A stretch of 64,000 nucleotides of DNA from Hawksworthiomyces lignivorus. Taxonomy: Eukaryota > Ascomycota > Sordariomycetes > Ophiostomatales > Ophiostomataceae. Numbering within the stretch: position 1 is the stretch's first letter; the number at the start of each line of letters is the position of its first letter. The stretch lies in the NCBI GenBank assembly GCA_002917075.1, contig NTMA01000085.1, positions 116,426 to 180,425 on the forward strand. The letters run 5' to 3'. The notes below the pieces were generated by a model. It was not told where the DNA came from. It searched no databases and saw nothing but the letters and a program-made list of their open reading frames with translations. This document shows, one piece after another, positions 45,019 through 54,830 of this stretch. A program made the translations under genes and the position numbers.

Positions 45019-47053
45019 CTACGGATGGTGCTGTCTTAAAACTCTGTCAATAATCTTCATGGCATGGACGCACTCTTCGTCACGAAATCGTGGCGCAATA
45101 ACTTGCACAGAACATGGCGCTCCGTCAAAGAGCTCTGGCTCATCTGAGTTTTAGTTAGCAATTACAGTTCAGGAAGCCAGCGGTGTTAGGGGATACTGAC
45201 AATCAGGATCAAATATTTCAACAGCCTTCTGAAACTGGGGGTCCTTTTCCTTTGATGCAAAGCCGAATGGCACAATACCAGCGGGATACTGAGATCTGTT
45301 AGCTATAATCAAGAAAACGTTTAGGCAAGTCAGTTTATGGACGTACGTCAAGCACATTCCACACAAGCGTATAGACTGGGTTTCCGTACGTGTCATGGGC
45401 GCAAGCCGTGCTGACGGCACCAGGCGCCAACACAACGTCAAGTTCATGTTGAGCCCATGTCTCTTTCCAAGCATGGGCGTACTGGCTAGACGCATGCTTC
45501 CAGTCTGCCCATTTGTGTGGCAGGTCGTTCTCCTGGCGGATGGGAAAGTTCCCGTCTGAGAAGGGGTGAACGCCTCTGGCGACGGAGGGCACAAGTGGCT
45601 CTCCCAGTGCCTCAGAAAGATCAGACAATCCAGATTGGGCCATGAAAAAATACTGGAAACCCAGCCTGCCACCAAGGGAGATGCTACGTGAAGGTTCTAT
45701 GAGGAGACGGACAATCTTATGTCCAGCCTCTTCTAGAAGTAAGGCAGCCGATTTCAGCGCCCGGCGAACAGGAGGGTGAAGAGGGTATTCAGGGTCCTCA
45801 GGGAGAAGGCCAATAGTCAAAGATCTGGCGCCCTCATCCGAGATTGTTCGCCACGGAATGTCGATGCTGCTTGAGTCGTACTTCCAGGGTCGTCTGTCGA
45901 TGACGGTTTTCATGAACAGGGCTAGATCGTCGACGGAGGTTGCTATTGGACCGGCGGCGGGTGTGATGCCTGATAGGCGAACAGTCGGCAGCGGAGGAGG
46001 AGTTTGTCCAAAGAATGGGACACGATCCGATGTGGGTTTGAATCCGTAGATCCCGCAGCAGAGGGAAGGTATCCGGATGGAGCCGGCAATGTCGCTTCCA
46101 ACGCCGAGAACGGAGCCACGGAAAGCCACCAGAGCACCCTCACCATCTGTCGAGCCACCGGCTGTAAGCTTGGCGTTATGAGGGTTCAGTGTTCTGCCGA
46201 ATATGTTGTTATCCGAGTCGGCGGTCTGTAGATATGAGATCAGCTGATGAAGGTAAACGGTAAAACTTTGGATGATCTTATACCATCATTGTTTGCGGAA
46301 CGTTTGTCTTGCAGTACAGAACGGCGCCGGCATCTAGCAGAAGACTAACGAGCGCCGAGTTGTCTTCAGGCATAGGACGGCGCAGATATTCGACATAGCC
46401 TGTTGTGGCATGGTGTCCTTTGACCACATAGGAGTCCTGGGCTGTTAGCACTAGAAATGGCAGACTACAAATAATGTGTGGTGTACTCACTTTTAGACTA
46501 ATAGGTAGTCCATGAAGTGGCCCTGCAACTTTGCCAGTTTCTTTCAACTGCGCATCAAGAGACCTGGCACGTTCCAGAGCTTCATTAAAGAAGATTTCTG
46601 TTAGGCAGTTTGTCTAGACGCGTGTCAGTTCTTATGATTTTGGTTGATTTTTAGAAGGATTGAGGCTAAAGCAAAGAGAGAAAGTCGAACGGAGGAAAAA
46701 CAAAATAAAAGTGAAAAAAAAAAAAAAGGAGCGCGAGCATGTACCAATTGTTGAGCAAGAGCAGCCCGTTTGCAATATGCTCGAACAACATCCTCAGAGC
46801 TGAGCTCACTGCGCGCCAATTTTCCCACCAAGTCGTAAGCAGTAAACGCCCCAGTGATTTCCAGTTCGCTCTGGGTCAGCAGGCCAGATCGAGATACCGC
46901 GTCAAGCTGGAGCAGTCGTCCCTCAGCATTAGTACCAGTGCCTTTCAAATCTGCTACCGTGACATTATCAATAATCCATTCTCTTGGGATGTTCCGGAAC
47001 TGCTTGTCTTTGTGTGCGGTGGCAAGCACCTTCCAATTATCGGTGGCAGCCAT
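45019..47053 (-). CDS. Amidase-signature hydrolase, 558 aa (six exons)
   Basis: Amidase that hydrolyses carboxamides (fungal acetamidase-like), cytosolic, releasing ammonia or amines. Exons: 46745-47053, 46491-46613, 46284-46436, 45347-46225, 45201-45288, 45019-45143; all junctions keep frame, one using a GTCAGT donor. The catalytic Ser-cisSer-Lys triad is complete: Lys144 in PISLKD, Ser220 in AGGSTDGEGAL, Ser244 in DIAGSIRIPS, with spacings (76, 24) close to those of mammalian FAAH. The usual GGSSGG loop reads GGSTDG, an Asp for Gly at 222. The C-terminus EPELFDGAPCSVQVIA is typical. It is divergent from the DAO oxidoreductase at 48702 across 1.6 kb. Confidence 0.88.
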
Positions 47054-48701
47054 TCTGATGATACTTCGTCCAGCAATCTTTTGAGGTAAATAAACAGAAG
47101 TCAGAAGCTCGTAGTATCAGAGGAAAACAGAAAAAATTAAATGAGATTGAATTACAAGCCAACGTGGGCAACTTGGACGATACGTGCGTATTTACAAGTC
47201 GGATTATTGGATGCGATGGTACTAGAGCACCCACTAACCGAAACCACTAGCCGAAGTGTAAGTGGGATTGCCATCAATAGAGTTTAATCGTATTTATTAG
47301 CCTTTTTTTTTTTTTTTTTTTTTTTTTTAGAGTTTAAGCCATCAATAGGTAGTAGTTATTGTTATCCTTTCAAAGCCCCGCTGCTAGGGCGGCGCATAGG
47401 CCTGGCCAACAAATCTGTGCTAGGATATCCACCAATGCGACACTCTTAACTGGACACACTTGCTTGCTGCCGCAAGTGCAGAAGGCGTGGATTGCCTAGA
47501 TTTATATCCTCGTAAGAATCGAAAAGCTTCTCGATTCTTCAGTGTTGCTATCTTCATTTCTTCTTTTTTTTTTTTTTGACACTGCCGCAATCATGTCTCT
47601 AGCTTCCCAGTTATATGCATTCGAGCTGACTCCCGGTGTGACTTTGTATCAGTTTCGGGGACTAACTTGAGGGGGAAGCAAATAAGACCGGGAGGAGATA
47701 TGAATTGGACTAGCACTGGTAGAAGATCTGCCAGCTATCTTCGTTCCGAGAGTCCCAGGCCTGGGCAGCACCGGTTCTCGGAACGGCGGACGGAGGATTC
47801 AAGACTTCTTCATCGGCAGTGATAGCGGAGGGAGCGGGGCGAGGTTTGGGCCTATAGACGGCGATGCGCGGGCAAACGTGCCACGCGATGCGATGCCTCA
47901 GTCTCACTGTAGCTTCACCTGAAAGCCCTCGCACACATCCTTGCGCCGCTGGCGCTGTAGGTAGGAGAAACGCATTTGATCACATTTAGCTTTTGCTTTT
48001 TGTAACTTGCGCATCCGCCGCAGGGCTATTTGTAGGGCATTTCATGTCGTCCGGCATGATCTGCACTGCTGCGGACGATCTAACTAGGACCGGATGGAGC
48101 TCCCTCTTTCATTTAGGTACGGACAAAGAGGAAGTTCGTCGTCTCTTGAGAGTCGGGCGGGTGGACTGATTAAGCGGAGAAGACACTGATAAGGGAAGAC
48201 CATCGGAAATAAAGGTGCGGGTGGAGCTGCCGGCTCCAGATCACATACATACGTCAAAATTGCTAACGACAGGTAATGTGTACGACTGCGTTAGCGGGCG
48301 TCCCACATGAGGCGACTATTCGGACTGTAAATCCACTAAATCCAAGGTTGATTAGCTTCTCTTTCTCAGTTAGTGGGTCGACATAATTTTGCCTCTCGAG
48401 GCTTACAGCACAATCGGGCAACTGACAATGCATGTAAAATCACTCCGTATCAATCACAATTCTGTTATTTATGAGCTGCCGCTCCTTTAACTACTCTCTA
48501 TTATTTCCTATTTATCAGTCTGGCTAATTATTTATTAAATAATTTTGTCTTCTTTTTTTTTTTTTTAATTTAATCTGCCCATATTCGTGAACTTCCTTCT
48601 GAGGCCAAAGCACGACCGCATTTGTGCACACTCGGCCTATTACGCCCTATATTAACGGCGGAAAAGTGTATTTGGTAGCCGATTTGTGTGGCCGAAACAA
48701 A
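47054..48701. other. Divergent intergenic region, amidase and DAO
   Basis: Holds long T runs (47304-47329; 47563-47576; 48552-48566) and otherwise AT-rich sequence. A GC-richer patch at 47700-47960 contains a minus-strand frame that matches nothing. Presumed promoters lie at both ends; no specific element identified. Confidence 0.4.
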
Positions 48702-50340
48702 ATGACGTCCTTGTTAGAACATTTGCTAAATAACTGGCAAGCCCCAGTAGCGGCCCGGAAAGCAGCTTTGGAGCGTGCTTATAGCGACCCCGGTATTCCC
48801 AACAAAGACAAATCAACCAAGTCCTTTTGGATGAAAGATGAACACCCCACTATCAACACCCAGCATGGCGGGAATGGAGTCGACCACGTTGATGTGGCTA
48901 TTATTGGATCTGGCATCACCGGCCTCTCCGTTGCTCATACGCTCCTCAGAGCTGCCGACGTTAGAGATCCGTCTGCTTTGTCGGTTATGATGCTCGAGGC
49001 CAGAGATGTATGCAGTGGAGCAACTGGCCGTAATGGAGGCCACTTGCTGGAAACTGTGGGAGAATACGCCGAGTTCAAGGCAGCATTTGGTCAGAGCGAC
49101 GCCATGAAACTTATAAGATTCCGACGCGGCCACCTTGATGCAATGCAGGAGCTTTTTCGGTCCAACCAATCTCTCAAGAAGTTCTGCCAGTTCAGGGAAA
49201 TTCAATTTGTCGATGCGTATTTCGACGAGGACAGGTTCAAAGAAGCAGTGGATAATATCAATGAATTCATCAGTGATATGCCCAAAGAATCCGAGGGTTT
49301 TGCCATCAAGACTGGCCCCGTCTTGACTCAGGTCAGTCGAGGCAAGAAAAGGAGATATTGAGAAAGTCATGTTGACCCAAAAATAGGGTTACGGTCTGTC
49401 AGCACAGGCCGTAGGCGCCATTGTTGGACCTGCAGGCGCTGTGTGGCCGTACCGCCTCGTGACAAATATCCTTGACCAGCTTGTCCACGAGTACCCGTCG
49501 ACTTTCTTTATCCGGACACAAGCGCCAGTTCTATCAATCGCAATGACCGAGGGCTCGCATCCCTTTGCGCTGACCACACCGACAGGTGTAGTGTACGCTC
49601 GCCATGTCGTCCACTGCACCAATGGTCATGTGGGGCACCTGGTGCCCGGACTGAGAGGCCGGGTCGTGCCTGTTCGCGGGCAGATGAGTGCGCAAGCTCC
49701 GGGCCAGAACTTCCCGAGCCAGGGCCACCGTCATTCGTGGGTCTTCAACTACGCCGCCGGATTTGACTACCTCACGCAGCTTCCCGGCGGAGACGAGAGG
49801 TCAGCTGAACAGATGATGTTCGGTGGCGGCATTTCTGCGCTGCCTAATCGGGGCGTTGTAGAGATCGGTGTAGCCACGGACGACAAGCTAACACTAGCTG
49901 CGGAGATCCATCTTCGAGGTGCCATGTCCGCCGCCTTTCACGCGCGAAACTGGGGCCCGACTGCTGGCGTGGAGAGCATGTGGACAGGTATCATGGGCTT
50001 TACGCCCGACAATTTTCCCTGGGTTGGGGAGCTGCCGGAGAGTCTTACTTCTAGATCTCTTAACGGGCATACACCAGGCCGAGAGTGGGCAGCTGTGGGA
50101 TTCTGCGGCGAAGGAATGGTGCAGGCATGGGGCTCCGGCAAAGCAGTTGCACTAATGCTTCTTCGCCATGAAGGACGGCGTGCCGACTTCGAAGAATGGT
50201 TCCCTGCGCAGCTTTCTATCACAGAGGAGAGAATAGCCAAGGCCACATTAAAGAAAGATTTGCATGGCCTGAGCTGCTTAACTGGCGATGCGCAAACCTG
50301 TTTTGCATTAGCATTTAAATCGACAGTCGATTCTAGATAA
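48702..50340 (+). CDS. DAO-family FAD-dependent oxidoreductase, 527 aa (two exons)
   Basis: Second intact DAO-superfamily flavoprotein. Exons 48702-49331 and 49387-50340 (intron GTCAGT..AATAG, 55 nt). Rossmann site VAIIGSGITG (65-74), LEARDVCSGATGRNGGH (FAD signature), WPYRLVTNILDQL, HVVHCTNGHVGHL and GEGMVQAWGSGKAVAL (C-terminal flavin contact) are all present. SMWTGIMGFTPDNFPWVGELP matches the equivalent block of the relic at 18500. It is about 60 residues longer than the copy at 24472, mostly at the N-terminus and in the middle. Oxidation of an amine or amino acid is expected; divergence from an amidase suggests amide-to-amine breakdown (inference). The tRNA-Tyr follows 82 bases downstream. 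Confidence 0.88.
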
Positions 50341-50421
50341 CTCGTTGTCTCCATACCACGAATCATATACAGGCTAGGAAAGAAGTCCTGCCCATTGTTC
50401 CTTTCACAGCGAACACTTAAA

Positions 50422-50507
50422 CCCTTGATGGTGTAGTAGGTTATCACGTTCGGCTGTAATTGTTCATTGTGACCGAAAGGTCGCCGATTCGATTTCGGCT
50501 CGAGGGA
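50422..50507 (+). tRNA. tRNA-Tyr (anticodon GTA) with 12-nt intron
   Basis: Clean cloverleaf: acceptor CCCTTGA with TCGAGGG, D arm from GTGTAGTAGG, anticodon stem TTCGG/CCGAA with loop CT-GTA-A and a 12-nt intron at 50460-50471 after position 37, 5-nt variable region, T arm GCCGA-TTCGATT-TCGGC, discriminator A. A run of six T (terminator) begins at 50512. Nuclear tRNA-Tyr genes in eukaryotes normally carry such an intron. Confidence 0.93.
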
Positions 50508-50639
50508 ATACTTTTTTGATATTATTTTTTTTAATATTGAGACTGGTCTCATTTAGTAAAACCCATCCCTAGCTATTCGTGATTGTCAAGAGAATTTTTT
50601 TTGGTTTTTTTTTTTTTCGAATTAATATCCAGTTAGAAT

Positions 50640-51770
50640 GACCCAGTTAGATAAATATCTCGAAACAAATAATGATCCGAACACGTTGGAGCGCTGCCAC
50701 TATTGCGCCGAGTGCTCAGGTGTAAACTCGATGGTACTTCCGTTAATATTCCTGCTAGGCGTCCCCTCCTAGATATTTTCTCAACGGCCATTATCCATTG
50801 TTAGCCTCGGCGTATATGGCTGTCTTGACGGCAAAGGTTGACGGCATGCCTAAAGTTATTGTGTGTATGCCGCCTATCGGCGACGCGGTCCAGAGCGCGA
50901 CCGTTGCGGCGCTGTATCTAGCCGGCGCCGACGAAATCCACATTGTCGGCAGCGTACAGATGATCGCAGCCATGGCTATTGGCACCGAGAGCATTCTGCG
51001 GGTCAATTTTTTCGCCGGCTCGTGCAACGCTTTTGTCGTCGAGGCCAAACGCCGCCTCTACGGCGAGATCGGTATCGACCTGTTCGCCGGTCCCAAGGAG
51101 GTATTGATCTTCGTAGACAAAACAACGGATCTTTTTACCGTAACCACCGACCTGTTCTCGTAAACCGAACACGGCCCCGACAGCCCGCAGTATTGATTAC
51201 CACAGCGGAAGAAGTAGGCCGAAAGACGATCGCACTCTGTACGGAGCTCCTCCAAACACTGAGCACAACTAGCATCGCTAACGTCTCCTGGGTTAACTTC
51301 GGAGAGACTTTCATAGCCGACGACATCGACGACATCTACAAGATTGCCGATGAATACACATTTGAACATATCCAAATATTCACCAAAACCCCATGCGAAA
51401 CCTTGGAAAAGATGGCAAACTACGGTACGTTGTTCTTGGGCAAGCTGACGTACGTGTTGTATGATGATAAGGTGCACGAACTTGTTCAAACCCACCCCTG
51501 TTCCTTTCATAACAGCCGCACCTCGAATAGAGCATGTGTTAGTGACACGACAGCGTGCGCTTCTCGCAGTGTATTGAAACACACCATGTGCGCCCCACCC
51601 ATGGTGCGTCTCGATACACCAGCGGCCTGTGAGTGGGTAAACACCTGAGAACCGTTACGTGCCAGGAAGTTAGAAATCTAGAGGAGAGTGGGAAGTTGGG
51701 TCTCTTGTGTGGGCGAGCAGCTCGCATAGAACTGTCCAAGGGCCATGCAAGATGCGGAGATTTTCACGCA
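50640..51770 (+). pseudogene. Histidinol-dehydrogenase-like (HisD-family) pseudogene
   Basis: Decayed stand-alone HisD-family NAD-dependent dehydrogenase (the family that also holds sulfopropanediol 3-dehydrogenases). In order: YPLLASAYMAVLTAKVDGMP, ATVAALYLAGADEIHIVGS, AMAIGTES, CNAFVVEAKRRLYGEIGIDL, AGPKEVLI. Then TAA replaces a codon just before the conserved EHGPDSP (51161). The frame shifts (about 51185) to LITTAEEVGRKTIALC, NVSWVNFGE, YTFEHIQIFT and YGTLFLGK. About 100 bases of unrelated insertion follow, then HHVRPTHGASRYTSGL, a TGA where Trp belongs (51630), and VGKHL through ARIELSKGHARCGD. The N-terminal quarter is lost. At least two stops, one frameshift and one insertion make it non-functional. 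Confidence 0.85.
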
Positions 51771-52912
51771 CGAAGACATTTAGGTCGCAAGTTTGACTGG
51801 ATCAACTAGGTGAACGATTCGCGAAGAAACCAGATGAACAAAAAAATCTTTCAATCATATCAGTCAAAGCGAATGAAAGCAACAGCTAGGGGGACCTTCT
51901 GTATGTATTACTCTCACTGTAAAATCCCTATTCCGACAGCTTTGCTCTTGTGAAGCCATTGACAGTATGACCGTCGTCTTTGCTACTGGTCACCGGCTCC
52001 TCATCAGCGCACTATCAATATTTGAAAAGTGTGGAGGTGTTTAGTCGCTTTGTTTGACGCGCTGCCTCTACAAAGGGATTGCTAAATGTTGCTACATGTT
52101 AATCATCGTCTAAAAATTTTTCGATCAATGACATATAAAAGTGATTGAAAAAGCATGTGTTTGAGATTCTATTCAGAAGAAAGGCACAAGTAAAGCATTG
52201 TCCTTGTATGCCGACTAGTCCCTCTACTCAGCAGAGGCGTTGTGCTTTACAATTTAATTAGTCGAATCCCTGAAGTTGTTAAGAGTACAGGGTAACGCCA
52301 GCTGACATGGATATGTTCCAGCATGCTAAATATATTCTCTCGGCCACTACATACACATCTTATTGATCAGATAACAAGAACGCGGCATCTTCTTTACGGA
52401 AAGCTGCATCCGACAGACCCATCTAAATTGTGGGGGAAATACCGGTTTACTGCAGTGTGGAAAAGTAACCTGTAATTCCGTAATGGTCTTTCCCAGACAT
52501 ACACTTGCTCGGACGACGGCCGGCGTCAATGGCATGATTCCCTTTCATTCCAGAGTATTAACAAATATGGAATACACCTTTGGATGGTGACATTACGGTT
52601 TGTGTTTTGGAAGGTGGACTTGTTAGAATGGATGATTCTCTAGTGGGATTCAGAACACGAGTTTAGAAGTATTGATCCTGATAACATTTGAACTCAGGTG
52701 TAATGCATTATGCATATACTGCTAGACAACTCTTAGGCTATTCTTGTATTCGCGAAGAAACAGATTAAGCTTTGTTGTATTTGATTTCGGTTAAGTATAA
52801 GCTCTAGTTCTGTTTGCTGCCATTGTTCAATCCTGTTTCTACCACAACCAGTCTAACTGTTCTATAAAGTCGCCCTCTGGCAACAACTTGCATCTATTGA
52901 GCTGCTAGAACA
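51771..52912. other. Gene-poor stretch, nothing recognised
   Basis: AT-rich, stops frequent in all frames, no family-like segment seen. Confidence 0.45.
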
Positions 52913-53305
52913 TTAGGATTCTGTCCTACAGGCTTGCACACCTGATGCAAAATCCTTTGTATAATTTGGCAGAATTTCACGCAGACGGGTGACTGTTTCA
53001 GGCTTGAATCCACTAGATGCTTAAAAAGTTAGTCAATATTCCAAAAGATAAAGAAAAAAGAATCGTACCAATTGTAGACGAAATTATATCGGTCACGTCT
53101 GAAACAGTGTTAAACAAATTTTTATTGAGGCATTGGATCAGGGCGGCTAGATCGGCTGCTCTTTTCTTCTCTCAGTGGATCTGGTAACAGAATTGCTGGT
53201 TTCTGTTAGTAGACTGTTACTGGAGGTATCGCGCTCTAGGATTGCAATATCCTTTTGAGAAACTTGGAGAGCTGCAACGACGCCGGTAAAGACTAAAAGT
53301 TTCAT
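52913..53305 (-). pseudogene. Small secreted protein, one frame break
   Basis: Starts MKLLVFTGVVAALQ (signal peptide) then SQKDIAILERDTSS. The frame changes by one base near 53170-53180 and continues with AADLAALIQCLNKN and NTVSDVTDIISSTI. An intron with GTACGA donor and TTTTTAAG acceptor follows. The last exon (GFKPETVTRLREILPN, ending in GVQACRTES and a stop) is intact. About 110 residues in total, with helix-rich mature sequence faintly like HsbA-type cell-wall proteins. The break may be a real mutation or a base-calling error. Confidence 0.5.
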
Positions 53306-54109
53306 ATTTTATAAGCGAGTTGAAAATGGTAACTTATAGTCTTCTAAGATTGCCTAGTATGTTGTAACTTGAAATAGGAGAAGTAATATTGTTGATAGTG
53401 GTAACATAACACAAGAAGAAGAAGAAGAATAAGAAGAAGTAGCACTATTATATAGGATATGCTGGAAACATAGCGAATATAAAAACAAACAGAAATAGAA
53501 ATAGAAGTTTACATTGTTGAATATGTCATTGCCTGTGTTTCTCATAAGTATGTTGTGACGAAAAACCAAGAAGAATAAGATTAAACACTGTGAAATGTAC
53601 GCTACCAAACAACTGAACTAAACTTCGGTGTATTTTATTTCATTATATACAACTAATAGTAGTTTTGCTGCAAGTTAAATTCCACTACTTCGATTTTAAC
53701 AAAAAACAGCATGCCATACAAGGGATCAGCTGGCATTGAAAATAGTTTAATAATGCTCATAAAATGTATATGATTTTATGTATTGAGTATATTTACAATT
53801 CTCATACTTTTTTTCCCCATACATTAAAGACTTTCTTTGTTTCCTTTTCTCTACTACTACAAGATAATTTTCAGTATGTTTTACACAGCACGAGTAAGCC
53901 AGATGGTTAAACAGCGCGTGTATTAAACATGAGGTTATTTTAGATGTAAAGCTGGAAAGATAAGGGGGTGTAGAATGCTCTCTTCTTGTTTTGTTTTTTT
54001 CTTTCAATGCCTTCAGCGACTAGTTTTGGCTAATGTGTGAATACGGCCATATTTAGAGGCCTACAGGTCCAAGCAGCAATGTTGATCGGGCAAATCCATT
54101 CAGAGCTCG
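53306..54109. repeat. AT-rich stretch with an AAG microsatellite
   Basis: 53411-53440 is a short (AAG)n tract with one AAT interruption. The remainder is AT-rich with no gene recognised. Confidence 0.6.
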
Positions 54110-54830
54110 CACTACTCAATCTCCCAAATGCCATTCTCTATTATTGCACGAGAAATCCAACCAGGATTCTCTTCAGTGATTGCATTAGCCATGGCCATAA
54201 TTTGTTTGGCTGTGATGTCATCGCCATAGCTTCCATCGCGCCCCATATGAAGTGGTGGGGGCATAGTATTACTGCAAATAGGTAAACCCGCTGCGGATGG
54301 CATGCTGCTCCAAAGAGGGCTTCCAGTGCGTGTCTCCAGCGCGTCATCACCCTAAAGAAGTTGGTCTTGTCGCGAGCGGCAGCATCGGAATAAAATTTGT
54401 GCAAGCTTCTATAAAGTCTTCCTCGTTGAGCAAGTGGTCTATCTGGCCATAGTGGAATTTGACATCGCTGATCAGATTAATGGCGCGTTCGATGCTCGGA
54501 ATTGCCAGAGCGCCTAGACCCTCTGCACTCTGCGAACCATCCTACCCTAGGTAGCATACCGAACTATCGGGAGAGGTGTTTGGTGGAGGTGCTCGTGTGT
54601 CATTCTAAGGTCCTGCCTAGAGAATGATTAGTTTGATGAGGAGCTAAGGTAAACTGTTATAGTAGATACTCGAGTCTCTCCCCTTCAACAACAAGCAACA
54701 CGACCCGACCTACGTGTTCTCCCATTGGATACCGACATAAACGTGGACGGTGTTGCGGTCAACGTGTTTGCCAGGTCCGATGCTGTGGATTTCATCTGCG
54801 CCCTATAGGATGGAGAGGTCTAGATTCCCT
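54110..54830 (-). pseudogene. Unrecognised decayed gene
   Basis: Minus-strand pieces in shifting frames read like conserved protein: GADEIHSIGPGKHVDRN and VHVYVGIQWEN (about 54720-54810), SAEGLGALAIPSIERAINLI and VKFHYGQIDHLLNEEDFI (54390-54540), then HMGRDGSYGDDITAKQIM and TEENPGWISRAII to a stop at 54112. The order is consistent with one gene broken by stops and shifts. I cannot name the family. Confidence 0.45.
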
